A DNA stretch of 64,000 bases from NCBI RefSeq assembly GCF_910592395.1, contig NC_088321.1, positions 372,001 through 436,000 of the forward strand. The letters run 5' to 3'. A program made the translations under genes and the position numbers. This stretch comes from Lineus longissimus. Its lineage: Eukaryota; Nemertea; Pilidiophora; Heteronemertea; Lineidae. Numbering within the stretch: the first letter of the stretch is position 1; each line of letters begins with the position of its first letter. Positions 23,601 to 34,700 of this stretch are shown piece after piece. The notes below the pieces were generated by a model. That model saw only the letters and a program-made list of their open reading frames with translations. It had not been told where the DNA came from and searched no databases.

Positions 23601-26600
23601 TACCAAGTTCTTTAGCATAGCCCTCTCCATAAAAAACCAATAGCTCCTGAAAAAACATATTTTAGATAAAACTTGCCCATTATTTATTAAAAGTCAAAAG
23701 CTAGCTTCAGCTAAAAGGGCTTCAGAAGGTTGCGTAAGTGAATCCAAGCAGAGCTATTTGATAGTATTTACCCCTCAAACTGTTGTTCTGAAATCATTTA
23801 GTGAACTTACCCCTCACCTTACTACTCAGTTGAAACAGACCATGAACCAGCTTATATAATATGTGCTTTTTTCAGAAAAATATTGCAGTTACATCTCCTT
23901 TTCAATGAATTGCAAATTTATGCTAAGTTTCGCTAAACCTGACCTAACCTAGGTACACAAGAGCTTTTCATCTAATCTGATAGACTTTTGACTTTTATAC
24001 CCTGTACGTGTTGTGAAGAGCCAGGAATTTCAGGTCCCTGAAAGCCACGCCTGTTTATCCAGAAAGACAAATCCAAGGTTCTCCCTGGAATCGAACATGG
24101 TAGCCAGCAGTGTTAACCACCAGGCTATGAACCTCTAACAGGTAATAAAACCATTTCGAATGACACCAATTTCCTTTAACTTTACCTGTCCTGGGTAGAT
24201 GATCTGTATGGTCTTGTAATAGATCTCCCCTTTATATTGGAACGCCAGAAGATTTTGTTCCCCTTCGTTGCGAGCGCAGTTGAAATATCTCAACCAGTTG
24301 GACTTGGCTGGGTCTCTCGCATCCACGTAATGGTGAGGTTTATTATCTTTGAAGATCTGGACAAGGAAACACTCAAAGGGTGAATATTTAAATGGTCAGC
24401 TATGAAGTGGGGGCATCCATCAGCAGCTTCCCCTTGCCACCATTCTTTGAGTTGATGATAAAGAGAGAAAGATGACTGTTTTAGACTTGTAGATCACAGC
24501 AGATGTCTATCTGAGAACACACAGAAGAAACAGGCTTCAGACTCACCTGCCAAGCATATCCTGAATCAGAAGCCAAGTTGACGTTGTGGACAATCTCTCC
24601 AACGTATGGCCCGAAGCGAACACCTTCAGGGATGGCTATGTTACTTATCACACCCAGTCCTGCACCTGGGATTTTAGATGGCTCGATCACCAGACCATCA
24701 GGGGTAGTTTTCCTAGCATGGTCAGGGTCTGATCTTCTGCTTGGAGGAACCTGTAAGTGAATTATATTAGAAATACGGTCAAATTCGCTGCTTAGTTTGT
24801 CCTCTCAATATCTGCCGTATAATCATGCCGGCCCACTCGTCAGGCACAGCTCATTTCAAATATTGGCAGTGCAGACTGTCTGTACCATGACATTCTGGAG
24901 TAAAAACTTGAAATAGACAACATTGTCTCTGCTCGCTGTTTCAGAAAGAATTTTGACCTCTTTTTACATACTTCCTTATCCTTGATGATTGTGAGAGGGC
25001 CATGAACAGGGCAGTCTCCAGGGTACTCCTTCTGACAATCTTCACAAACTGAAAGAAAAGAAATGCTTGTTGTCGGACAATAACCTTAGAAAACAATGGG
25101 TACAGGAGAGCATTCCCCCCTTAACTTGGTGACAGATGGCCTGTCAGACTGAAAAGAAAACAAACTTCAATTCCCAAGTCAAAACAAAGCTCTCCCACTT
25201 CTATCTTGACACCACGCATGTTCCCTTTGGCCTGGGGTATAACGGCCAATTTCTTTTTCGATACATACTGCAAAACAACCTCAAGGTTTCTACTTTGAGA
25301 GCCTTTAAGACACACCACCCGACATGTACAAGACAGAAAAAATCTTCAAACTTCAAATTTTCCTAAATTTTCCATTTCAACAAATTCTCTCCTATGTACC
25401 TACATAAGAAAATGTCCTCATCTGGGACCTCCAGTTCTCTATAGTTCTTCCTCTCCAGACTTCTCCTGGGATAGCGAGCTGCTCCATCGGCTGCTGCAAC
25501 CTTACGTTTCTTTCTGACTGGTTGTTGTGAAGCTGGAGCTGAATGAATGAAAGGTAGAAATCCAGGTTTCAGATAGATATGCTTAAATTATTGTTAGCAG
25601 AATCGAATGCTAGTAGTGTTTTTGCTAGAAATCTGAAAGGGCAGTAAAGGGCAGTTACAAACAAGGCTGGATGCAGCACCCTGCTTCGTAAGAAAATGCA
25701 TCGGCCACAGATGAACAGGTAAATAATACATCAACATCAAGATTTTCTTCACGAACCTGCTGCTCTCATGATCATGTTCTTCACAGCCAGCTCATCAGGA
25801 GGACGGGAGACAGTAGCAGGACACTCCTTGGCGGATTTCTTCCCTTTTTGCGGCTTCCTTGATTTCTTTTCTCCTGCAACTGGTTTGGTTTTCTGCAAAA
25901 GAAAGTTGAAATTGAAGAAGAGAATGATAAAACTACATTCAAGTTTAAGAGACAACAGAAATACACCTCATGATCAAGTCAAACGCATTTCAATCAACTG
26001 AGTTTGGTATCAGTATATCCACAGTCAGTGTCTAGTCCAACTTGGGGGAAACTCTATTCTCTTTGAAAATGATCACAATCAGATGTTCATGATGTATCCT
26101 AATAAGGATTAGCAGCATTTTGACCAAGTCAATGAGAATTTTTCCAACATACGTCCACTTCTTTGACTTTCTTCTTCACAAATATTGGCTTCTTTGGTGG
26201 TACGAACTTGAATGGAGCAGGTGGCACTGAAATAAGACACTCAAAGCTTTAATTCAAGAACAGTCTCAGTTGCAACCTCTCTTAAAGGGACTGCATGGTT
26301 AAGACACACCCTGGCAAAAATGACGCTTAGATCCTAATCCTTTTGATTCTAGTGCTGTCGTAACTGCAAGCCAATGTTGGCACTACCCAATACATAACGC
26401 AAGCGAGCATGTAGCCTACTGGTTATGGGTGTCTAGCACTGAATGAAGGATTGTGTGGACCTTTGTTACCATAATGAGATGGATACAGGGCAATGCCCTC
26501 TATATTTCCTTGGCATTTCACCTACATTTTTCTTTCTCCTTTTTCCTGGCCAAAGACGGTGTCCAGTCTTCTTCATCACTGTCGCTGTCCACCGGCATCA

Positions 26601-27104
26601 TGACTTTCATCCTTCTCCTCGGACCGCTCATGAACTCTGGCTTGGCGACGGGCAGTCCTGAAGGAAGACAGTTTGAAAGCTTCGATTTCTTCTTCAAAAG
26701 ATGTTGACTGTTTTGAAATGACTTTATTTCATGTTTATTACACACCACAATAAATAATTTTATGGTTTTGTTGACTCTTAAAACTTGATAAAGCACATTT
26801 TACAGGTAAAAAAGCATAAATTTTATTCTTTTTGTGCAAATTGTCCTGGACTGCAGTGAACTGTAAACTGTCTTTTCAAAACTAAGACAAGAGTTAACCA
26901 GCTTTTTTTATTTTTCATACCCGCCATCATTTCCTTACCAAAATACAACATTGTGAGGTAATTCCTGACCATGTTCTTGTAGCGGAGCTTCTCATAATCT
27001 CCAATGGTGGCCAGTTCTTCCTTACTGAAATACTGGTCCACATCAATCTCCTCCAGGGGTGGGATTTCAATATCCATGTTCGGGGCGGAACTCTCATAAT
27101 TCAT
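20628..27104 (-). CDS. PRDM9: PRDM9: complete meiotic histone methyltransferase with C2H2 array, 807 aa
   Basis: Exons (minus): 27104-26939, 26657-26526, 26226-26153, 25892-25757, 25538-25404, 25048-24972, 24750-24547, 24356-24186, 23646-23535, 21844-20628. All phases join, giving 2424 nt. An in-frame TGA precedes the ATG.

Domains: KRAB-related, residues about 20-57 (DQYFSKEELATIGDYEKLRY); SSXRD, 79-89 (DSDSDEEDWTP); basic linker, 90-205; zinc knuckle, 216-230 (C216, C219, C227, H230); PR/SET, about 255-385; proximal C2H2, 407-432; one degenerate finger, about 495-518; ten C2H2 fingers, 523-797.

The three tyrosines needed for methyl transfer in mammalian PRDM9 (276, 341, 357) correspond to Y289, Y355 and Y371 with nearly the same spacing, so activity on H3K4 and H3K36 is expected. 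In mammals the protein binds DNA through the array and marks meiotic break sites. Two donors are GTAGGT. The identity is very secure; expression in germ cells is inferred. Confidence 0.96.
20646..21485 (-). repeat. PRDM9: Coding 84-bp minisatellite: ten C2H2 fingers of PRDM9
   Basis: Ten head-to-tail 84-bp units encode the fingers. The backbone is almost constant (KCEHCGKGF, HIRLHTGEKPF). Residues at helix positions -1, 2, 3 and 6, in order of fingers 1 to 10, are QGDR, ESST, ESST, VSNT, ESST, VSNR, ESHT, QSNK, ESNK, EKSN. Fingers 2, 3 and 5 are identical in protein. Near-identity of units with change focused on contact positions is the known mark of concerted evolution plus selection in PRDM9 arrays. 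Unit number may differ between individuals. Confidence 0.95.
22006..23300. repeat. 56-bp minisatellite, about 23 copies, in the last PRDM9 intron
   Basis: The unit runs from ctccatccatggatcaatga through ggacaatctccatca to the ccatccac-gtgtg end. Variants alternate at few sites: cacagatcc or catagaccc, cggtgtg or cagtgtg, gactcc or ggctcc. The catagaccc type is concentrated in the middle block (about 22430-22900), with cacagatcc on both sides plus one isolated copy near 23165. It fills most of the 1690-bp intron (21845-23534) just before the zinc-finger exon. Confidence 0.95.
24062..24140 (-). repeat. tRNA-derived SINE fragment in a PRDM9 intron
   Basis: On the minus strand, tagcctggtggttaacac resembles an A box and tgttcgattcc a B box, about 25 bp apart. 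A matching A-box half lies at 59870-59905, so this is a repeated family. It sits in the intron between the exons ending at 24186 and starting at 23646. Confidence 0.55.
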
Positions 27105-28440
27105 GACGGTGTCTTTTCAACTCCTTCTCCTTGCAGCTAGAAAAGAGAAGGACAGAGACTGAGAGAATGTATGTCCCTTCACCATTTGTAAGCCCCAAGA
27201 CTGAAAAAAAAGCAGGCTCAAAGTCAAAAGAGAAGGAGATGAGGCTCTCAATCTCATTATGCCATTTATGGTCATCATGCGGCCACGCCCTGAAAAAAGT
27301 GAAATTAACATGGCGTTCTCTCTGTGCCCAGGATCAGGGGCAGGACCTAGGGGAAAGAGAAATTTTGTTTGAAGACATGCGATGCACGCAAATCCACACC
27401 CTTTTATGCCCAGTTGGCAGTAAGCCCCCCCCCCCCCCCGGTCCCGACCCGACCCCACCTAGCTCAGGTCCCCCCCCCCGAGTGATCATCCCTGGTGTTA
27501 ATGCAGTCAGTGTCGCAGGGTGCAGGAGCATCAATAATGATAGGCCTTTATTAATCATGATGTCGAGCCCCAAACCATAGAGGAAAAATTGGGAAAAGTT
27601 TTTGAGCGGGCATTTTTGGAATTCTTCAATTTCAAACGCTCAACAAACACACTGAATTCCCTACCAAATAATAATTCAATTTGCACAGCATTTACTTCAA
27701 GTGGTGCGTGGCTATATCAACTAATTGCTTACAAAATAGTTTTATGCAAACTCGTTTCCAAATTCACGATGTTGATAGATTTTCTTCAGGAATAAATTCA
27801 CAAAAATCGGATCCTCCATTTGCAAATTTGGAAGCAGACGCTCAATCTCCCGGGCGCGGCGCCGGCCAAAATGTATTCATGCGCGGCCAACCCGTAACCG
27901 TAGTTTCTAAAAAATAAATTCCTTGGTCCTCACAGTAGGCCAGTGTTAATTTTACAGTTGTTTTGGTAAAGACATGTTCTTATGGAGTTTCTAAAACCTA
28001 GAGCACTACTCAATAGGCGGCTAACAAGAAACTACGCATTTCACTGTTGTTGCCGACGTATGTGTACACTGAACTTGGGATGTGCGTCGGCTCCGTGTTG
28101 AAATGCCGTCCAGTGCCAGTTGATGCGTTTTTCGCTGATTTGTGCAAAATTCAACATATCTCAAAAGTTCAATGGTTGACCCTCGATTTTTTTTTTGATT
28201 TTTGTGTAGCGTAAGCAACTGTCTTTCACGGAGAATGGTCATTGTAAGAATTATTCAGGAAGAAATGTATAATATTTGGGGTTTTCCGTGATTGTCCGGC
28301 CCAATTGACAATAATATTGCCATTTGGGATGGTGAACAGAGCTAGGAGCAAATGCGACGCTTATGATTTATTTAAAGAAATAAAATGCCCGATTTGGTTG
28401 TCCTCATCACTTTGGAAACGCATTTTAAAATAAATGTTAC
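27105..28440. other. PRDM9 upstream region
   Basis: This stretch should hold the PRDM9 promoter and any 5' non-coding exon. A poly-C run lies at about 27427-27439. A GC-rich island near 27848-27900 (cccgggcgcggcgccggcc) shares its start, tctcccgggcgc, with a segment at 36995 upstream of ZWILCH. I could not define the transcription start. Confidence 0.4.
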
Positions 28441-28459
28441 GTCCTGTTAATGGGGCACG

Positions 28460-28770
28460 TCATCATCACGTACATTCGGGAAAAACTCCCTAGCGAGACC
28501 GTAGACGTAGTCAGTAGGTCGAGTGAGACAGGCGTGGCAACAATGATCACCATTGACGACGCATGGAGAATGGTCGACAAGGTATCCGGTCGTTTCGCTC
28601 CCTGACCTTTTCGCCCCAACTGTGGCAGAGACAGTAGTTTGAGTGAGGCTTGACGGCGATGAATACCATTGACGACGCTTGGAGAATGCGGTGCGGGTGT
28701 ATCTAAAATGCAGCAACTGGATCTCGGACAGGTAACCGGCGCGGCGTCTTTCCCCCAAAATCAAATAAAT
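28460..28770. repeat. Duplicated block, copy 1 (mate at 37040-37295)
   Basis: The sequence contains two tandem half-units built around accattgacgacgcatggag and accattgacgacgcttggag, then ggtgcgggtgtatctaaaat. The same order of segments, including gtttcgctccctgac and aactgtggcagagacagta, is found at 37040-37295. Open frames differ between copies, so coding is unlikely. Confidence 0.7.
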
Positions 28771-28879
28771 CTTGCCCGTGGGGCGGGAGGGGGTTATGAT
28801 CAGGGTTTATAGTTACCTGACACACTGGATCAGTCTAATTCCTGCCCTAAATGGAACCTGGCGAAATATCACCTCTCTC

Positions 28880-29520
28880 AGATGGCTACAATAACTGGAG
28901 TTCACATTGGATGGTTTATCACCAGTATGAATCCATATCCTTCCAATGACTCCAATCACGAGAGTCCACATTGGATTGTTTATCACTCTGGTGTGAATCC
29001 AACCCTCAGATGACCACGATTACTTGAGTTCACATTGGATGGTTTATCACTCTGGTGTGAATCCAACCCTCAGATGACCACAATCACCAGAGTCCACATT
29101 GGATGGTTTATCACCAGTATGAATCAATATCCTTCAAATGACTCCAATCACGAGAGTCCACATTGGATTGTTTATCACTCTGGTGTGAATCCAACCCTCA
29201 GATGACCACAATCACCAGAGTCCACATTGGATGGTTTATCACTCTGGTGTGAATCCAACCCTCAGATGACCACGATTACCTGAGTTCACATTGGATGGTT
29301 CACAGTCACCGCAATGACTTCACACCTCTCAGATGACGACAAACACTTAGGAGTTTACATTGGGTGGTCTATCACCAGTGTGAATCCATATTGCTATGAT
29401 GACCACAATCACTTGAGTTCCCATTGAATGGTTTATCTCCAGTATGAATCCATATCCCTCACCTGACCACAACCACCAGAGTTCACATTGAATGAATCAT
29501 CACCAAAATTGGGAGTTCAA
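28880..29520 (-). pseudogene. Decayed satellite derived from zinc-finger linkers
   Basis: About ten units of roughly 63-65 bp contain cacattggatggtttatca and cagtatgaatcc or ctctggtgtgaatcc. On the minus strand these read IHTGDKPSNV-like text and align base by base with the HTGEKPFKC linker of the neighbouring PRDM9 array. The units are shorter than the 84 bp of a functional finger and lack the paired cysteines, so no protein is made. It lies about 1.8 kb upstream of the PRDM9 start codon. A further plus-strand linker-like segment (IHTGDKP) occurs near 29722. Confidence 0.6.
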
Positions 29521-29550
29521 TTTGGATGGTTTTAGGGTCTTATCTAGCAT

Positions 29551-29600
29551 GGTGTGTGTGTGTGGGGGTGGGGGGGGGGGGGGGGGGGTGGGGAGGATTC
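29551..29600. repeat. GT/poly-G low-complexity tract
   Basis: A short run of gt repeats passes into a G-rich tract that is broken only by single T and A bases. It may form G-quadruplex-like structures; no function is inferred. Confidence 0.8.
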
Positions 29601-29916
29601 ACAGTCTGATGTGGGTCATCCTGAGATCAGGTTTTTGATACTCCTACCTCGTATATGATAATATATTGAAAACCACTGGTTATGTCAGGATGGAGTTGGG
29701 TTGAGTTGTAACCTTCAGGATTCATACTGGTGACAAACCCATTCACATGGGACAGCTGCATGAAGTAAGACCAACTCGAAATGAAACGTTCATCATTTAT
29801 TTGGCAGCAAAATGCATATTTAATTCACATACACAATGAGGGAGCTCCTTGACAAGCTTCCTCAGTACACAGACTGAACAAGGAAAAATGCCACAAGCAA
29901 ACTGTCTATAAATGTA

Positions 29917-31388
29917 GATGAATCAGGGGTGTATACAAAACCAAGACCTAAGACATAAGACCTAAGACCTAAGATCCCCGAAGTACAAAACTAAGACCCA
30001 GGTACAAAACTAAGATCCCGAGGTACAAAACTAAGACCCGGGGAGGCCAATTCCAAACTAAAATTTTGAAGAAAAATATCAGAGTCTTAGTTTTGTACAT
30101 CAGGGGATCTTAGTTTTGTACGTACAAAACTAAGATCCCCCGAGGTACAAAACTAAGACCCAATGCCAAACTAAAATTTTGAAGAAAAATATCAGAGTCT
30201 TAGTTTTGTACATCAGGGGATCTTAGTTTTGTACGTACAAAACTAAGATCCCCCGAGGTACAAAACTAAGACCCAATGCCAAACTAAAATTTTGAAGAAA
30301 AATATCAGAGTCTTAGTTTTGTACATCAGGGGATCTTAGTTTTGTACGTACAAAACTAAGATCCCCCGAGGTACAAAACTAAGACCCAATTCCAAACTGA
30401 AATTTTGAAGAAAAATATCAGAGTCTTAGTTTTGTACATCAGGGGATCTTAGTTTTGTACGTACAAAACTAAGATCCCCCCGAGGTACAAAACTAAGACC
30501 CAATTCCAAACTGAAATTTTGAAGAAAAATATCAGAGTCTTAGTTTTGTACATCAGGGGATCTTAGTTTTGTACGTACAAAACTAAGATCCCCCCGAGGT
30601 ACAAAACTAAGACCCAATTCCAAACTGAAATTTTGAAGAAAAATATTAAAGTCTTAGTTTTGTACATCGGTTTCGCCACTTTTTGTGGAGCTGGATGGAG
30701 GCCGTATATGCTAGAGTATATGCTAGAGTGATGACCGGTCGTGCCTGCATAGTGCATATGGAGGTATTATTCAGATGGAGCAACTGCATGCATCTCAAAG
30801 GTGATATTACTACATCAAAATGAATTCGAAAGAGGGGCAGAATTTGGAAACTAAGATCCCCTGATGTACAAAACTAAGACTCTGATATTTTTCTTCAAAA
30901 TTTCAGTTTGGAATTGGGTCTTAGTTTTGTACCTCGGGGGATCTTAGTTTTGTACGTACAAAACTAAGATCCCCTGATGTACAAAACTAAGACTCTGATA
31001 TTTTTCTTCAAAATTTCAGTTTGGAATTGGGTCTTAGTTTTGTACCTCGGGGATCTTAGTTTTGTACGTACAAAACTAAGATCCCCTGATGTACAAAACT
31101 AAGACTCTGATATTTTTCTTCAAAATTTTAGTTTGGCATTGGGTCTTAGTTTTGTACCTCGGGGGATCTTAGTTTTGTACGTACAAAACTAAGATCCCCT
31201 GATGTACAAAACTAAGACTCTGATATTTTTCTTCAAAATTTTAGTTTGGAATTGGCCTCCCCGGGTCTTAGTTTTGTACCTCGGGGGATCTTAGTTTTGT
31301 ACCTGGGTCTTAGTTTTGTACTCCGGGGGATCTTAGGTCTTAGGTCTTATGTCTTAGGTCTTGGTTTTGTATACACCCGATGAATCAG
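29917..31388. mobile_element. Foldback-type transposon, 1452 bp, with 10-bp target duplication
   Basis: The element spans 29927-31378. It starts GGGTGTATACAAAACCAAGA and ends with the exact inverse. It is flanked by the direct repeat GATGAATCAG at 29917-29926 and 31379-31388. Each arm is built of tandem units of about 100 bp containing gtacaaaactaagaccc, a gaagaaaaatatcag segment and the self-complementary gttttgtacgtacaaaac, so palindromes are nested within the large palindrome. The outer ends carry ctaagacctaag-type short repeats. The unpaired centre, about 30670-30850, has no transposase. This resembles foldback or TU-type elements with long composite inverted repeats. The duplication shows true insertion. 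Confidence 0.9.
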
Positions 31389-31480
31389 AGGCATAGGATG
31401 GGGTCTCTGACTGGCTGTCACGAGATCCCTGGTTCGATCCCCACTCGAGACCTGAGAATGGGCAAGGCTCTTTGTTTCAC
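31389..31480 (+). repeat. tRNA-derived SINE fragment at the foldback insertion site
   Basis: ggttcgatccc near 31432 is a good polymerase III B box, and ggggtctctgactgg 30 bp before it may be a degraded A box. The fragment abuts the right target duplication of the foldback element, so the transposon probably landed in or beside a SINE copy. Confidence 0.45.
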
Positions 31481-31721
31481 ATTTCTCACTCCGACCCGGT
31501 AACAGTCGGAAATACTCAGTTTCTAGCACTGATTAAGCAGCTAATCTGAGTTCTGGCTTCAAGTAAACAGTTGGCTGATAACCTCTATGTTGGTTACTAT
31601 ACATAGGAAAAACCCAAAACTTTCACTTTGTTAAATACATATGTCCCAAGTCAAATTTTCACAAAGATAGCACTTATTGCACAAGAATCTCCAACTGTTC
31701 TATAGATTTCAGAAGATCCTA

Positions 31722-34700
31722 TCAGAATATAGGGCTAAATGATTCCTTTATCGTCAACAACTGGAAAATTGTCCCATCGTCATTGGAATGATCATTCTCG
31801 TCCATTTTTGGATACACTATTGGCACGTGAGTGATAATCGGTTCGCTAACAGCCATACACTCTGTGTTGCCAATTTGTTCCGAAATGCTGCTACGACTTG
31901 TTAGTTTCATTTTCCACCTTGTTGGGGCGCACCTGAAATGGAAATCACATGATGAAGTTTGCTTTTTTACCCACTTGTGACGACACTCGGGGTAACATGT
32001 CCGGTGCACACAGCAAAATATGAGATTCAGAACCCAGCTATGTAGCCACTTGTACCAACCAATCCAATTCTATTCCATGCACGCTTATCATTCTCCATGA
32101 ATTATGTTTCTTTTCTGCCAAAATCTCCTGGTCACATTACAAAGCAGAAGTGTCTGAACCAGGTGATAAGGCCAGTAGGAACACACGATTCAAAACTATT
32201 CATCCTCTCACCCGAGACAGAATTTGCAAGAAGTCTAATCTTACCCTTCAATTACATTTCGCACACTCTTTGCAGCCACAGAAAGTGAGAAGATGTGATC
32301 TGGGTCAGTGTCGTGTGTCTTGTAGTAACTCAGAGCCATTCTGAAAAAGTTAAACAACATTTCATTTATCTTCTTTGACATTCTCACATACTGAAGAGAT
32401 TGGAATAACTCGCCAACATGGAAAGCCTAGATGTTGTGCATGAAGAGTCAAGAGTGACACATGGAGATGGAGGTGTTTTTCATTACCAAGAAAATGACGA
32501 CAACTGAAGTACATAATGAAACTTTTCTAGTTGGACAATGTATTCTGGGATAGATAGATGGTGGAACGAGGTACATGAACAGTTACACAATGTCCCAACC
32601 TCATATCCAGGTGCTTACCTTGCAGTAGCAGCCAAATATGTACTACGAAGATGTAAGTGTTGTTTCATGGCCAAGAACATCTCGAGAGCATGATGCAGCT
32701 TATCAAGCTGGATGATCTGTTCGGGGATGGAGAGATTTGTATCCTTGTAGAATTCAAGATCATGCGGTTGAACGAACTCCTGGCCTGAAATGAACAGGGA
32801 CATAACTGATCAGCCATTTAGGTTTCACCTTCAGTATTCACCATAGATCACTTCCACCAGCATCAATATCATATTTGGAAATATTTTCAAAGCTGCTCAC
32901 CAACAAAGAATTCTATGTAATCCTGTCTAAGTTTATTGATGCCAAGCTCTATCAGAATCTCCAGCGGTGCCAAGCCCTCGAGGTGAGGCAATGTCTGGTT
33001 GCTGTTCTTGTCGCAGTCGATGATGAACTGGGCCAGTTTTGTCTTGTTGTTTGGGCTGATCTGAAAATAAGAATATCAGTATAATGAGAAAGAAGTGGTT
33101 GGAATCATGGCATATTGACGCATCCCAGAGGACTGCCAAGGTTTCATCTTGGAGTAACTGAACCACTCACCCATGGTAGGCACTCCACTCTCCTCAAAGC
33201 AGTGAACACATAACTCAAACTCTCTTTCAATTCTTGATAGGCTGTGCACTCTGGAAGGAAGATTGAATTGTTGAAATGATCACCATGACACTGACATGTC
33301 ACTTGTGACCTTTGCTAAGTCACTTCAACTTCTTGTACCTGGTACCTGTGCTAGCGCAAGCAGAAGACACTATCCAAGCATATCAAGAATCTGAGATCCT
33401 GATTGCCCTTGTCAATTTCTAAGAGTTCATCATAATTTCATGGTCAATTTCAAAGATATTTCTAAAGTAAGAGGGAGAGGACACCAGCTGTAAATATCTG
33501 TCACAGCAATGGCTGGTTTTCCTCGCAGACAAGTAATCTTTTAGTCGCTCACTGCAGCGATAATTATCAATGGTAGCAGTGATATCACACAGGGTTCTTA
33601 GTTTACCTATCAGAACATTCCACAATTTCTCGGTGAAATCCGTCTCCAGTCTTGTCTGCATCAGTTTAAGATGATCGATCGAAGCAGTCGCATCCTCTCC
33701 TGTGTCGTCTTGTTGCTGTTCAGACATTCTCAGCGTTGGATCCGTGCATTCTGCAAGGTTAAAATGGCCATAGTTATACGATAGCTACATGTGGGGAGTT
33801 TTCCCTTACTTGAGACAGGAGCAGTAACATCCTCCATGCAATGACCTTGCATGACTCGCTTGTATCAAATGATCAAAGGGGAAAGTACCTTCAGTAACTA
33901 GGGACTGTGAGGAAACATCAGCACCTGTCACCTCTCACATGTCCGAGGACCCTCAAAGTCAAAATGAAAATGAAGATCGCAATGCTCCCCTTGACGACCG
34001 TGTTTAAGGACTCAACTTACTTTTGAAGAGATCTTTGACGCTGTCTATCAGCGGTACATCATTTTCCTCCACCGCCCAACAGATGTGCTGAGTCTCTAAA
34101 CCCTCACTGAACATCTGAAAATATAACAAGAAACGTTCTTCATTAATCAGGGTTTGATAAACCTGTACGGCAGTGGAACAAATGAATGATTCATTCATTC
34201 ATGAGTTGACAAGCTCCCGGTCAGATTCACGTAACTCTCCCAGAACAGCAGTCGTGATTCACCGAATTCCTGCTCACTATGGCATCCCAGGAAACAACAG
34301 AACTGATCGACTTGCTAAAGATGGAAGCCAACAACATCTGTGTTGGGAAGCCGACTTAAAAGTTGAGAAGGTTACCTTTAAAACTGAGAGCTGCTTGTAC
34401 TGTTGGTTGGCTGGACTAGATCTGTCCCCTGGCTTTATACATGTCAGCTGAAAGAAAGCGATTGCGGTCAGAAATGTTGAAGGGTCTGTCTGATGCCATT
34501 TTGGGACAAAGAATCAGAGTGGAAGTAAAGATACAATTGACAAAACAATTGATTCGTACATACCACCTTTACTCTTGCATCCAGCGGGGGCAGATCAAGG
34601 AATTCCCGTGCGTTCTCCCATTCATACTCCAACCTCATACTTCCGTGCGATTCATGCGTCTCCGGGTCGATCATCTTGACAACTTCATAGGTGGCGCTAT

